This document shows, in pieces, positions 1 to 9,402 of a stretch of 64,000 nt of DNA; within the stretch, counting starts at the first letter, position 1; the number at the start of each line of letters is the position of its first letter. Under the pieces are notes generated by a model. The model did no database searches and was not told where the DNA came from. It saw only the letters and a program-made list of their open reading frames with translations. Made by a program: the position numbers and the translations under genes. This DNA comes from WHSW01 sp963769945 (GTDB lineage: Bacteria; Actinomycetota; Thermoleophilia; Solirubrobacterales; 70-9), in the NCBI GenBank assembly GCA_963769945.1, contig CAVYOA010000016.1:72581-136580 (forward strand), written 5' to 3'.

Positions 1-1017
1 CTCGAGCCTTGGAGCTACGAGCGGCTCGGACCTCGGGCATGGCGAGAGGTCGGCGATCTGCTCGCCCACCAAGAGGCCCGGATGTCGGTCGCCTACACCC
101 CCGGCTGGGTCGATGATGGCGATCGGTCGCAGGGCGAGCTTCTCGTCGATGGACGCGCTGTCGAGCGCGTCCCTGGTCGAGTCCACCCGTCGCCGCTGGT
201 TCGCTTCATCGGCAAGCGGGCACGCTCGGCGGACTGCGCCAGCGAGTTCGCCGCGATCTGCGAATTGCGCGACCGCGGTCTCTGCGAAACGGAGCTTCAC
301 GGCTACACCCACGTTCATCCCGATCTCGAGCGCTGGGCAGCCTCGTCGGATCGCCACCACAAGCTCGGTTGGTACAGAGAGCTGGGCCCCGACGTGACCA
401 GCGCGGTGGCGGCTCGCGGAAACGATCGCCACCCGATCGCACTCGGTCTCGCGTTGATGCGCAAGTACGTAGGTGAGCCTCGTGCGCTGGTATGCCCGGG
501 CAATGCATGCAGCGCCAATACGCTCGACCACGCCTACCGGCTTGGGCTCGACGCGGTCGTCAGCAGAGCCTTTGCCGTACGCGGGAGCGGCTCGTTCTCG
601 ACGCTCGACGGAGTCGTCAGCGAGTCGCTCGAGACCGACCCCGTGCGGGCGCTGGCGACGGAGGCACCAGTGATCGCCGGCTTTCACGATCGCGACCTCG
701 CGCTCGAAGGCGTCGGCTGGCTGGAGGCCCAACTGGCGAGGTGGAGAGCAGCCGGTGCCCGGCGATTCGTCGATCTCCGCGACCTCACCTCCGCCTTCAA
801 CCTCGAGATCTCACTCGAACGCCAGGCAAACGGAATCCGGCTGCGGGTCGATCGGCACGGTGGGGTGCCGCTGGCGGCGCCGTTCGGGGTGCTCGTCGAG
901 GCCGGACCGGATCTCGCTTCGAAGCTCGAGTTGATGGCTGCCGGCGACACCGCGATCGTCTCTGTCGAGCCTGAGAGCGACGGCCTGGCACGAGTCCAGA
1001 TCCCTGCCGGGGTCTAG
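1..1017 (+). CDS. polysaccharide deacetylase-like protein, 5' truncated
   Basis: The frame is open from base 1, so the true start lies outside the window; the first internal ATG is at 82. The visible 338 residues contain the segment LCETELHGYTHVHPDLE, which resembles the His-containing metal-site motif of NodB/DUF2334-like carbohydrate deacetylases, and later CPGNACSANTLDHAYRLG, the kind of strand/helix that follows in this fold. No signal peptide can be judged because the N-terminus is missing. The family removes acetyl groups from surface or cell-wall sugars; a role in trimming the glycan made by the neighbouring transferases is inference. A 70-bp gap separates it from the following membrane glycosyltransferase on the same strand. 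Confidence 0.6.
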   Translation, partial: LEPWSYERLGPRAWREVGDLLAHQEARMSVAYTPGWVDDGDRSQGELLVDGRAVERVPGRVHPSPLVRFIGKRARSADCASEFAAICELRDRGLCETELHGYTHVHPDLERWAASSDRHHKLGWYRELGPDVTSAVAARGNDRHPIALGLALMRKYVGEPRALVCPGNACSANTLDHAYRLGLDAVVSRAFAVRGSGSFSTLDGVVSESLETDPVRALATEAPVIAGFHDRDLALEGVGWLEAQLARWRAAGARRFVDLRDLTSAFNLEISLERQANGIRLRVDRHGGVPLAAPFGVLVEAGPDLASKLELMAAGDTAIVSVEPESDGLARVQIPAGV

Positions 1018-1087
1018 ATGATTGATCGATAGGGGCCTGCGCTAGCTTGGCGCCGATGATCCATCGCCGACGTCGGGTCGCAGGAAA

Positions 1088-2579
1088 GTGCAGCACGTGA
1101 TCTCCGAGCAGCTGCGATCCCTGGGTTCGAAGGCTCGCCTAATCCCCGTCGCGCTTGCGCTCGTGCTCGTGGCGGCGATTGGTCTGAGGGTCTGGCTGTG
1201 GTTGGCCTATCAGCCCGCGATGCTGAACATCACCGACTCGCAGGGCTACGTCTATCAGCTCGCTGTCGGCCTGTTCAATTTCCCGGTCCACCCCGCGGGC
1301 TACGGGATCTTTCTCTCAGCGGTGCTCGAGCTCTCTTCGCGGATCGAGCTGACGATCTTGATCCAGCACCTGCTGGGGATCGCCACCGGACTGCTCCTCT
1401 ACGCCACCGTGCGACGGTTCGGCGGCCCGGTCTGGGCCGGAGTCGTTGGCGCCGCCGCCGTGCTGCTCTCGCTCGATCAGATCTTCCTCGAGCATTCGAT
1501 CCTCTCCGAGTCGCTGTTTACCTTCGTGCTTGGGCTCAGTGTCTATGCCTGCGCTCGCGCCTATGACGCTGCCGACGTGCGCGGCCCGAGAGGTTGGATG
1601 GAGCCCCGCCACCAATGGCTGATCGCGGCAGGTGCGATGCTGGGCGTCGCCGCCTGCGTGCGCGGTATTGGCTTACCACTGGCTTTGGTGATCGTGATCT
1701 GGACCTTCTTTGCCTTTCGTGGCCCGCTGCGGCTCAGGCTCGGCAACAGCGCCGCTTTCGGCTGGGCGGCGGCCGTGGTTCTTCTCGCCTATGCGTCGGT
1801 GAACTACGCCGCCTCAGATCAGTTCGCGCTCAGTGAGACCGGTGGCTGGGGTTTGTACTCGCGCGTAGCGCCCTTCGCGGATTGCGAGGAGTTCACCGCG
1901 CCGACTGGCACCGCGGGCCTCTGCGAGACGATCGAGCCCGAGGACCGGCCAGGACCTGACTTCTACGGGTGGTCTGCGACGTCGCCCGCGATCGAGATGT
2001 TCGGGAGTCACTATCAGGGCGACGACGAGCTCGCAAGCTTCGCCCGCGCGGCCGTGCTCGCGCAACCACTGGAGTACGTCGAAGCCGTGGGATACGACAC
2101 CTTGCGTTTCTTCGTTCCGGGGACGCCGTTGGTGCCCGACTGGTTCGAGCAGCGGCCGTCGGCGGGGCCGGGCTATGAACTGATCGAGGTCAACTTCCGC
2201 GCACCTGAGTTCGAGCAGCAGGTGCTGGACACGATGCGCGAGCGTTACGACACCCCCGACCAAATCTGTCGGCGAGTCGATCGCCACGCTGGGCTCGGTT
2301 CAGGATGTGATTCGCGTGCATCCGCTGTTGCTGCTGTTGGCGAGCGTACTCAGCGTGATCGGCCTGTTCGTCGCGCGAGCGGGCGCCCGTGCGGGGATCT
2401 CGCTGCTCTTCGCCACGAGCTTCGCGATGTTGGTGTTCAGCGTCGCAAGCACGCTCTATGCCGCGCGCTATGCGATTCCCGCCCAGGGACTTCTGGTCGC
2501 GGCAGGCGCTCTAGGTGCCTGGCAGATCGTGACGCGGGTACAGCAGGGGCGTCGGCCTTCGAGTCCAGCGGTCGGCTGA
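1088..2579 (+). CDS. GT-C type membrane glycosyltransferase, copy 1 (frameshifted)
   Basis: A roughly 497-residue polytopic membrane protein. The N-terminal half has many hydrophobic segments and the loop motifs MLNITDSQGY, HPAGYGIF and LEHSILSESLFTF, which fit PMT/ArnT-like (GT-C fold) transferases that use lipid-linked sugars and act outside the membrane. It is clearly paralogous to the gene at 7100-8632; both share the pattern YSR-APFADC, LCET and RPGPDFYG. The frame breaks near 2255, at a run of five C: upstream sequence reads in one frame and the C-terminal third (VGESIATLGSVQDVIRVHP, then five membrane spans with AARYAIPAQG) in the next. The paralogue is uninterrupted, so I treat this as one gene with a single indel. 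Substrate unknown. Confidence 0.7.
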
Positions 2580-2595
2580 GCCGCCGCGACGATGA

Positions 2596-4206
2596 TTGCG
2601 AGGCGCACTCGCCGAAGCACCGTCTTCGCAGGCGCTGGCCGCCGCCGCGATGGCTGTGGCGTTCATCGCCTTCTCGGGCTTGTGGTTGCTCGCTGATCAC
2701 CGCGTTCCGGGTGGCGGCGACGCGGGCCGGCACCTCGCGACGACGCTGTTTGCCGCCGACCTGCTCGGCGAGGGGGATGTCGCCGGTCTCTTCGAGCTCG
2801 GCCCCAACGGTCCGTTCTTTTACCCGCCACTCGTTCATTGGATCGGTGCAGTCGCGCCGGCGCTGGGCCTGCCGGCACTGAACTTCTCGACGTTCGCGCT
2901 CAATCTCGTCTTCGTGCCACTGCTCGTAGCAGGCTGCTTTGGAGTCGGCAGGCGCGTCTACGGCCCGACCGCGGGATTGCTCGCGGTGGTCTTCGCGCTT
3001 GGCGCCCCGATGGTCCTGAGCATGTTTCACGCGTTTCTTCTCGACGCTCCGCTGACGGCCGCGGTCGCGATCGCGGTCTGGGCACTGCTCGCGTCGGAGC
3101 GCTTCACCCGTCGCTGGGAGTCGATCGCCGTCGGGGCTCTGATCGCTCTCGCTCTCCTGATCAAGCCGACGGCGGCGATCTTCCTACTCGGCCCGATCGC
3201 GGTGATCCTGATCCAGGGAGGCTGGCGACAATGGCGCAACCTGGCGCTGGCGGTGCTCGCCGCTGCGGTCGTCGCTGCCCCGTACTACGCGATCCATTTC
3301 TCGGAGGTCATGAGCCTGTCCGAGCAGACCACGAGCTCTGGCCAGCTCACCGACCCCGGCCTCGCCTTCGATCCCTCCGCCGCCTATGACCGGTTCACAC
3401 TCGACAACTTCCTCTACTACGGCTGGGTCGGGATCAACATCCAGTACTTCCTCCCGCTCGCGGCGCTGTTTGCGATCGGGTTCGTGACCGCGATCGGGCA
3501 GTTTCGCGCGCGACCCGATGTCGTGGCGCTTGTGGTCGGGGTGCTGATCAGCTATCTCACCCTCACCTTCGTGATTTCGATTCGCGACCCTCGCTACACG
3601 CTGCCGATGCTCGTCTTCGTGGCTGTGCTCGCGACGGGGTGGATCGCCGAGCTACGACGGCCGCTCGTGCGGGCGGTGGCCATCGCCGCGCTCTCGGTAG
3701 CGGTGATCGTCAACGTCGCTTCGGCCGCGACCGAGAGCGCGCCCAATTTGCGCTTCAAGATCCCGGGAACGGCAAGCGACGACCTGAGCCAGCCCGGAGT
3801 GTTCACCGTCTTCGACCAGCGCGGGTCAACCGTCGGCACGCCACGTACCGATCGCTTCTGGGAGCGGCTGCTCTCGGCCGCGCGCGATCAGGGTGTGGAT
3901 GAGGCGCTCTTCGAGGTCGTCGAGCCCGCGTTTTGGGGCTCGGAGCCGGTCGGCTTCGGCGTCTTTGCTGACGAGTACGGGATCGCGGAGGTGAGCTTCG
4001 GCGCGCCGGGGAGCAAACCCGATCTGCGAATCAACACCTGGGTCACGCCGAGCGGCCGGCGCGCCTCGCTGACGGTTGGGGCGCCGCGCCCGTGCGGGAT
4101 CGTCGCCGAAGGATCCAACGCTGAGGGCACGGCGCCGGTGCCCGTCCGAGTGGCGGTGCGGCTTCGCAATGCCGAGGGCGAGCTCGAGCGCTGGTGTGAG
4201 TTCTGA
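2596..4206 (+). CDS. GT-C type membrane glycosyltransferase (PMT_2-like)
   Basis: 536 residues with a first membrane span near residues 12-32, directly followed by the loop DHRVPGGGDAGRHL, and about ten more spans. The acidic first loop and the run YPPLVHWIGA are typical of dolichyl-phosphate-mannose-type GT-C transferases, which transfer sugars from polyprenyl phosphate carriers on the outer face. The C-terminal 130 residues form a soluble, extracytoplasmic domain ending in RNAEGELERWCEF. The protein at 9381-11072 on the opposite strand is a paralogue ending in the matching RNADGELERWCDFLDQ. The start is a TTG 16 bases after the previous gene; a later start is possible. Substrate unknown. 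Confidence 0.75.
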   Translation: MRGALAEAPSSQALAAAAMAVAFIAFSGLWLLADHRVPGGGDAGRHLATTLFAADLLGEGDVAGLFELGPNGPFFYPPLVHWIGAVAPALGLPALNFSTFALNLVFVPLLVAGCFGVGRRVYGPTAGLLAVVFALGAPMVLSMFHAFLLDAPLTAAVAIAVWALLASERFTRRWESIAVGALIALALLIKPTAAIFLLGPIAVILIQGGWRQWRNLALAVLAAAVVAAPYYAIHFSEVMSLSEQTTSSGQLTDPGLAFDPSAAYDRFTLDNFLYYGWVGINIQYFLPLAALFAIGFVTAIGQFRARPDVVALVVGVLISYLTLTFVISIRDPRYTLPMLVFVAVLATGWIAELRRPLVRAVAIAALSVAVIVNVASAATESAPNLRFKIPGTASDDLSQPGVFTVFDQRGSTVGTPRTDRFWERLLSAARDQGVDEALFEVVEPAFWGSEPVGFGVFADEYGIAEVSFGAPGSKPDLRINTWVTPSGRRASLTVGAPRPCGIVAEGSNAEGTAPVPVRVAVRLRNAEGELERWCEF

Positions 4207-4230
4207 GCTTCATCTAGCCTCCTGGGCCGC

Positions 4231-4941
4231 GTGAAGCCAGCCGGAATCCTCAGCCCGCGCAACACGGGCACCGAAACGACCTACGTCGAGTTCAACGACC
4301 GCGCCTTGGGTGGGCACCGGATGCTGCTCGCGATGATCCCGCCGGGCCGCATCCTCGACATCGGCTGCTCCGGGGGTTATCTGGCCGAGCGTCTGGTCGG
4401 CGCCGGCAGCAAGGTCACCGGGATCGAGCTCGATCCCGCGGCGGCGGAGCGCGCTCGCGGCTTCTGCGACGAGGTGCTCGTTGGCGACGCGGAGACTATG
4501 GAGCTCAGCTTCGCGCCGGCGACTTTCGACGCGATCGTCTGCGGCGACCTGATCGAGCACCTGCGCGACCCCGGTGCGCTGCTTGCGCGCCTGCGCCCGC
4601 TGCTCAAGCCCGGCGGACGGCTCGTGCTGACGACACCGAACGTCGCCAACTGGACGATCCGGCTACAGCTGTTGCTCGGCCGCTTTCGTTACACCGACCG
4701 CGGCATCCTCGACCGCACTCACCTGCGCCTGTTCACCCGCGCGACGCTCCTCGAGTGCCTCGACGGGGCTGGCTATGAGCTCGAGCGATTCGACTTCACG
4801 GTGCCGGTGCCCGTGATCGGGACAGCGGCGATCGAGCGGCTTGCTCATGCGATCGGCAGGCTTCGCCCGCAGCTGTTTGCCTTTCAGTTCGTGATCGCCG
4901 CCCGCGCCGCGCCAGGCAGGGTCGCCACCGCAGGCGGATGA
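4231..4941 (+). CDS. class I SAM-dependent methyltransferase
   Basis: 236 residues, GTG start. Motif I of the Rossmann methyltransferase fold is ILDIGCSGG at residues 41-49, followed by an acidic strand-2 end (GIELD), a motif II-like FDAIVCGDLIEHLRDP and post-motif LLKPGGRLVLTTPN. This matches the Methyltransf_23/UbiG-like group often found in glycan clusters, where members methylate sugars or lipid intermediates. The stop codon overlaps the start of the following GT2 gene by 4 nt (ATGA), pointing to translational coupling. Acceptor unknown. Confidence 0.85.
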   Translation: MKPAGILSPRNTGTETTYVEFNDRALGGHRMLLAMIPPGRILDIGCSGGYLAERLVGAGSKVTGIELDPAAAERARGFCDEVLVGDAETMELSFAPATFDAIVCGDLIEHLRDPGALLARLRPLLKPGGRLVLTTPNVANWTIRLQLLLGRFRYTDRGILDRTHLRLFTRATLLECLDGAGYELERFDFTVPVPVIGTAAIERLAHAIGRLRPQLFAFQFVIAARAAPGRVATAGG

Positions 4942-5864
4942 CCGACGTCTCGGTCCTGATCCCGGTGCTGAACGGCGGCGAGGATCTCGCTCGCTGCCTC
5001 GCCGCGATCGACGCTCAGCACTTCGACGGCGAGATCGAGGTCGTGATCGTCGATTCGGGCAGCCGCGACAACAGCGTGAAACGGGCACGATCGACCGGTG
5101 CCAAGGTGATCGAGATCCCGAGCGAGCAGTTCGACCATGGCGCAACTCGCAACCTCTTGGCAGAGTCGGCGGCGGGACAGACGCTCGTCTTCATCAGTCA
5201 GGACGCCGAGCCGCTCGGTCGCGATTGGCTCACACATCTGACTGCGCGGCTGCGCGCAGACGAGACGATCGCCGGCGCATATGGACGCCAGATCGCCCGT
5301 CCCGACGCGGTGCCGCCCGAGCGCTACTTCCTCGACTTCCTCTACGGGCCACGTTCGCGCGTGCAGGAGATCGCTTCGGCCTCTGACCTCTCGATGGAGA
5401 CGACCCTGTTCTCCAACGCCAATTCGGCGATTCGGCGTAGCTGGTGGGAGCGCCTCCCGTTTGCCGACGACATGATCATGAGCGAGGATCAGGACTGGTC
5501 TCGCCGGGCCCTGCTTGCGGGCGGCAGGCTCGCCTACGAAGCCGAGGCGACCGTGCGCCACTCCCACGCGTACACGATCGGGTCTGCCTTTCGCCGTTTC
5601 TTCGACTCGGGGGTCTCGGCCGAGCGCGCCTATCTCTCCGAACGGGAGTCCGGCGGCGCGCTTCGCGCCAACGCCTTTCGCTACGCCAAGGGCGAGCTGG
5701 CCTGGCTCGCGCGCTCGGGCAACGCGCTGTGGATCCCCTACGCGTGTGTGTATGAGCTGGCGAAGTTCGCCGGCCTCACCGTGGGCAAGAATCACAGGCG
5801 CGTGCCGGTGGCTCTGAAGCGTCGCTTCAGCATGCACTCCTACTACTGGCAACGCCCGCGATGA
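4938..5864 (+). CDS. GT2 family glycosyltransferase (rhamnosyltransferase-like)
   Basis: 308 residues, GT-A fold. VSVLIPVLNGGEDLARCLAAI opens the nucleotide-binding half; EVVIVDSGSRDNS and the QDAEP metal-site motif (near residue 94) follow, then NANSAIRRSWWERLPF and SEDQDWSRRALLAG, the region that usually supplies the catalytic base. The QDAEP form is common in rhamnosyl- and related transferases, so the donor may be a deoxyhexose, but this is a guess. Cytoplasmic. It overlaps the methyltransferase upstream by 4 nt, so the pair is probably made together. Confidence 0.88.
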   Translation: MTDVSVLIPVLNGGEDLARCLAAIDAQHFDGEIEVVIVDSGSRDNSVKRARSTGAKVIEIPSEQFDHGATRNLLAESAAGQTLVFISQDAEPLGRDWLTHLTARLRADETIAGAYGRQIARPDAVPPERYFLDFLYGPRSRVQEIASASDLSMETTLFSNANSAIRRSWWERLPFADDMIMSEDQDWSRRALLAGGRLAYEAEATVRHSHAYTIGSAFRRFFDSGVSAERAYLSERESGGALRANAFRYAKGELAWLARSGNALWIPYACVYELAKFAGLTVGKNHRRVPVALKRRFSMHSYYWQRPR

Positions 5865-5901
5865 GCGCTAGCCTGGCCACGCTAGAAATCCACCTGATCC
5901 G

Positions 5902-7119
5902 ATGTCGCTGACCAAATCCTCCACCGAAATCCGCGACGCCGAGCTCCCGGCCGGCGTCGAGACCCCCGACGCCTTCGAGCTCTCGGTTGTGATCCCATGC
6001 CTGAACGAGGCCGAGGCGATCGAGATCGTGATCGAAAAGGCGCTGAGCACGATGGAGCGGCAGGGAATCGACGGTGAGGTGGTGGTCGCCGACAACGGCT
6101 CCGAAGACGGCTCGCAGGCGCTGGCGACGGCAGCGGGCGCGCGGGTGATCCACGAGCCGCGCCGCGGCTACGGCTCGGCCTACCAAGCCGGCTTTGCCGC
6201 CGCCAGAGGCCGCTACATCCTCATGGGCGATGCCGATGACACCTACGACTTCACCGAGCTCGATCGCTTCATCGCCCCGCTTCGCGACGGTGCCGACATG
6301 GTCATCGGCAACCGCATGAACAACATCCAGCCAGGGGCGATGCCGTGGCTTCACCGATACGTCGGCAACCCGGTGCTGAGTGGCCTGCTCAACATGTTCT
6401 TTCGCACCGGCGTCAGCGATGCACACTGCGGCATGCGTGCTTTCCGCCGTGATCTTCTGCCCGCACTCGACCTGCGCGCGACCGGGATGGAGTTCGCTTC
6501 CGAGCATGTGATCCGCTCGGCCAAGCTCGGCCTCGACATCCGCCAGGTGGACATCGACTATCACCCACGTAAGGGCGAGTCAAAGCTGTCGTCGTTCTCC
6601 GACGGCTGGCGCCATCTGCGTTTCCTGTTGATTCACAGCCCGACGTGGCTCTTCACCCTTCCTGGCGCGGTCCTTGCCGTGCTCGGACTCATTGGCGGTG
6701 CGATCACGCTCAGCGGGATCGAGCTCTTCGGTCGCGAGTGGCAGTTGCATTCGCTGATCGCTTCGGTCGCGGCGATCATCATCGGCGCTCAGATCTTTCA
6801 GATCGGCGTTTTCTCGCGCGCCTTCGCTTACTACTACCTGGGCGAGAACGACCGCATGATCGAGGGGGCGAGGACTCGTTTTCGCCTCGAGCACGGGCTC
6901 ATGGCCGGCGGTTTGCTCGTCCTCGTGGGGCTGGTCTTGGCGGCGATCGTCGTCGTCGCGTGGATCGATCGCGGCTTCGGCGAGCTCACCGAGGAGAACC
7001 TGGCGCTGGTCGGCCTGACGATGATCGTCCTCGGCTTGCAGACGATCTTCGGCGCGTTCTTTTTGTCGGTGCTTGGGCTGCGTCGCCGTCCGCACGCCGG
7101 TGATCGCGACGCCGATTAG
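5902..7119 (+). CDS. GT2 polyprenyl-phosphate sugar synthase-like with membrane tail
   Basis: 405 residues. The first 240 form a GT2 domain: LSVVIPCLNEAEAIEIVIEK, VADNGSEDGS, the metal-binding MGDADDTYDF (near residue 112) and CGMRAFRRDLL. The rest holds four hydrophobic spans (about residues 250-275, 280-310, 330-355, 370-395). This layout is that of DPM1-like enzymes that load a sugar onto polyprenyl phosphate at the inner membrane face. Such lipid-linked sugars are the usual donors of GT-C transferases, and genes of that type lie on both sides, which supports a shared pathway. Its stop overlaps the likely start of the next gene. Confidence 0.88.
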   Translation: MSLTKSSTEIRDAELPAGVETPDAFELSVVIPCLNEAEAIEIVIEKALSTMERQGIDGEVVVADNGSEDGSQALATAAGARVIHEPRRGYGSAYQAGFAAARGRYILMGDADDTYDFTELDRFIAPLRDGADMVIGNRMNNIQPGAMPWLHRYVGNPVLSGLLNMFFRTGVSDAHCGMRAFRRDLLPALDLRATGMEFASEHVIRSAKLGLDIRQVDIDYHPRKGESKLSSFSDGWRHLRFLLIHSPTWLFTLPGAVLAVLGLIGGAITLSGIELFGREWQLHSLIASVAAIIIGAQIFQIGVFSRAFAYYYLGENDRMIEGARTRFRLEHGLMAGGLLVLVGLVLAAIVVVAWIDRGFGELTEENLALVGLTMIVLGLQTIFGAFFLSVLGLRRRPHAGDRDAD

Positions 7120-8632
7120 CGGAAACGGCAAGACCGGGGGTTCGGTCGAACCACGGGCCCGTACCGGGGCGACGCTGATCGCGCGGGTACCGGTCGCGCT
7201 TTGGATCTTGCTGGCGATTGGGATCCTCGTGCGCGCTTCGGTCTGGGCAACGTACTCGCCGGCGGCGCTCAACCTCTTGGACTCGGCGGCATGGGTCGGC
7301 GCCGCAGATGGCGAGCTCTTCGGAGATGCGACGCGCACGGTCGGTTACCCGATCTTCTTGCGCGCGACTCATCTGATCTCCGGCCAGCTCGAGTGGACGA
7401 TCTTTCTTCAGCACGTGCTGGGCGTGGGCACGGCTCTGCTCCTGTACGCCACCGTGCGCCGGATCGGGGCGCCCGTCTGGGCAGCGATCGTGGCCTGCGC
7501 CGCGATCATGCTGCCGATCGACCAGGTCTTCCTCGAGCACGCCGTGATGAGCGAAACGCTGTTCACGGCGTTTGTCGTCGCATCGGCTTACGCGGCGATT
7601 CGATCGCTCGACCCGCCAAGTCCCGCATTCGGGCGATTCACGTCTCGCCACGGCTGGATCGCGCTCAGCGCGGCCTCGCTTGGCCTGGCCACCTGGGTAC
7701 GTCCGGTGGCGCTCTTGCTTGTGCCACTTGCAGCGCTTTGGTTCGCGCTCGCGATCCCCGCAAGCCTGCGCAGCCGGGCGCTTCATGGCGCGCTCGCGGT
7801 CGCGGTTGCCGCCGCGATCCTGGCCGGCTACGGCGCGCTTCAAAGCGAAGCGACGGGTCGCTTCGGCCTCACTCAAGCCGCAGGCTGGGCGACCTACTCG
7901 CGGACGGCACCGTTTGCCGATTGTTCGCAGTTCGATCCACCACCAGGAACCCGGCCTCTGTGCGAAACGACGCCATTCGAGCAGCGACCCGGACCGGACT
8001 TCTACGGGCAGCAGCCCGACTCACCGGCGCGCAAGCTGTTCGGAGCTCCCCCGGAGGGAAACGAGCAGCTGCAGGCGTTTGGCCGGCGGGCGATTCTCGC
8101 TCAGCCGCTGGAGTACCTGAAGGCGGTTGGCACAGACATGTGGCGCTACGTCGATCCTACGTTCAGGCCGCGGGACTTCTCGGGCGCCGCCTACGACGTG
8201 ATCGACATCGACCGTGGAGCCTCCGCAGACGAGTCGGTCGTCGACGAGTCGCTGAACACCTACTACGCCGACGACGAGGTCCACATCGACGGTCTCACCG
8301 CAACCCTCAGCGACGTTCAGGACACGGTCAGGGTTCATCCCAAGCTGCTGTTTGGCTCGTTCATCGTCGCGTTGATCGGGCTCGTGCTCGCAAGGGGACG
8401 TGTGAGATCGGGTCTCGCGCTGCTCTTGGGAGTCGGCCTGACGCTGCTCGCGGTACCGCCGATCACGGCGATCTGGTCCTCGCGATATGCGATTCCGGCG
8501 CAGGGCTTCATTCTCGCGGCAGGCGCCATCGGCGTTTGGCTGGTGCTCAGCGTTCGATCGCGCACGGATACCCGGTCCGAGCGCTCCGAGCTGGATCGGG
8601 ACGCGCACGCGCGACCGGCCGCGGCCGGATAA
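7100..8632 (+). CDS. GT-C type membrane glycosyltransferase, copy 2
   Basis: About 510 residues, intact. Ten or so membrane spans; loop motifs ALNLLDSAAW, RTVGYPIFL and LEHAVMSETLFTAF match the paralogue at 1088-2579. An extracytoplasmic loop around the middle carries TAPFADCSQF, LCETTPFEQRPGPDFYG with two conserved cysteines. The GTG at 7100 overlaps the previous gene by 20 bases; a TTG at 7073 is the alternative start. It probably uses the lipid-linked sugar made by the preceding DPM1-like enzyme (inference). The C-terminal SSRYAIPAQGFILAAGAIGVW matches copy 1, which shows where copy 1 has lost its frame. Confidence 0.75.
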   Translation: MIATPISGNGKTGGSVEPRARTGATLIARVPVALWILLAIGILVRASVWATYSPAALNLLDSAAWVGAADGELFGDATRTVGYPIFLRATHLISGQLEWTIFLQHVLGVGTALLLYATVRRIGAPVWAAIVACAAIMLPIDQVFLEHAVMSETLFTAFVVASAYAAIRSLDPPSPAFGRFTSRHGWIALSAASLGLATWVRPVALLLVPLAALWFALAIPASLRSRALHGALAVAVAAAILAGYGALQSEATGRFGLTQAAGWATYSRTAPFADCSQFDPPPGTRPLCETTPFEQRPGPDFYGQQPDSPARKLFGAPPEGNEQLQAFGRRAILAQPLEYLKAVGTDMWRYVDPTFRPRDFSGAAYDVIDIDRGASADESVVDESLNTYYADDEVHIDGLTATLSDVQDTVRVHPKLLFGSFIVALIGLVLARGRVRSGLALLLGVGLTLLAVPPITAIWSSRYAIPAQGFILAAGAIGVWLVLSVRSRTDTRSERSELDRDAHARPAAAG

Positions 8633-8640
8633 CCGATCCG

Positions 8641-9402
8641 CTCAGGGATTTCGCCGGACCGCGACCAGGATCCACGAGTACCCGTCCTCATCGAATTCCT
8701 CGACCTCGAAGTTTCGATACGCCGGTCAGGTGCTCGTCGGCGAAAATCCGGGTTTCGCGGTTCCAGATCAAGAACCGGCCGTTCTCGAGACGGAAGTTCC
8801 AGTCGTGCAGGCTCCCGTAGGCCTCGGTCTCGGCCTCATCGACCGTGTGCTTGAGCACCACCCAGCAGCCTGGCTTGACTGTGCGAAGCATCTGCTGGAG
8901 CCCCGCGAGCGGGTCCTCGGTGTGATCGAGGGCGTTCTGGGAGTAGGCCAGGTCGAATCGAGAATCACCGAGCACATCGGCGACCGACTCCGCCGGACAC
9001 GGCCGTGACCTCACCGGTGGCTCGACGCCGTGCTTTCGCAACAGCACGCCGTACTCCTCGGCAAGGGGGTCGACAGCCGTCAGCTCAACGTCGACGCCGG
9101 CGAGCCTGGTGCCCACGATGGAGAGCGGACCGCTGCCGACATCGAGGATCGAGAGGTGTGCTCGCCGGCCCGGGAGAGAACCGCCGTGTGCTCGTGGCGG
9201 CCGCGGGCAAAAATCGCCGGTCAATCAGAACCTTGGCCTTCGGGTCGGTCTTTCGGGAGTAGTCGTCTGGCCAGTTGAAGCCTTGCGTGGCCAGCCAGTG
9301 ATCCCAGAACGCGATCTCGTCGGCCCACGCCGACGCGCGTCGGCTACGAACCGAGGCGACGGCCGTAGCACTTTCGCTTTCTACTGATCGAGAAAGTCGC
9401 AC
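8641..9402 (-). CDS. class I SAM-dependent methyltransferase (frameshifted)
   Basis: The protein is spread over three frames. Residues EIAFWDHWLATQGFNWPDDY open it in one frame (9402 to about 9190); the SAM-binding ILDVGSGPLS, DVELTAVDPLAEEYG and FDLAYSQNALDHTEDP lie in a second (about 9180-8725); the tail EVEEFDEDGYSWILVAVRRNP ends at 8641 in a third. Order and spacing are right for a 250-residue methyltransferase, so two indels (near 9180 and 8720) are the simplest explanation. The GTG start at 9402 lies inside the 3' end of the upstream membrane transferase, a 22-nt overlap. It converges with the gene ending at 8632. Acceptor unknown, presumably a sugar or glycan end group. Confidence 0.65.
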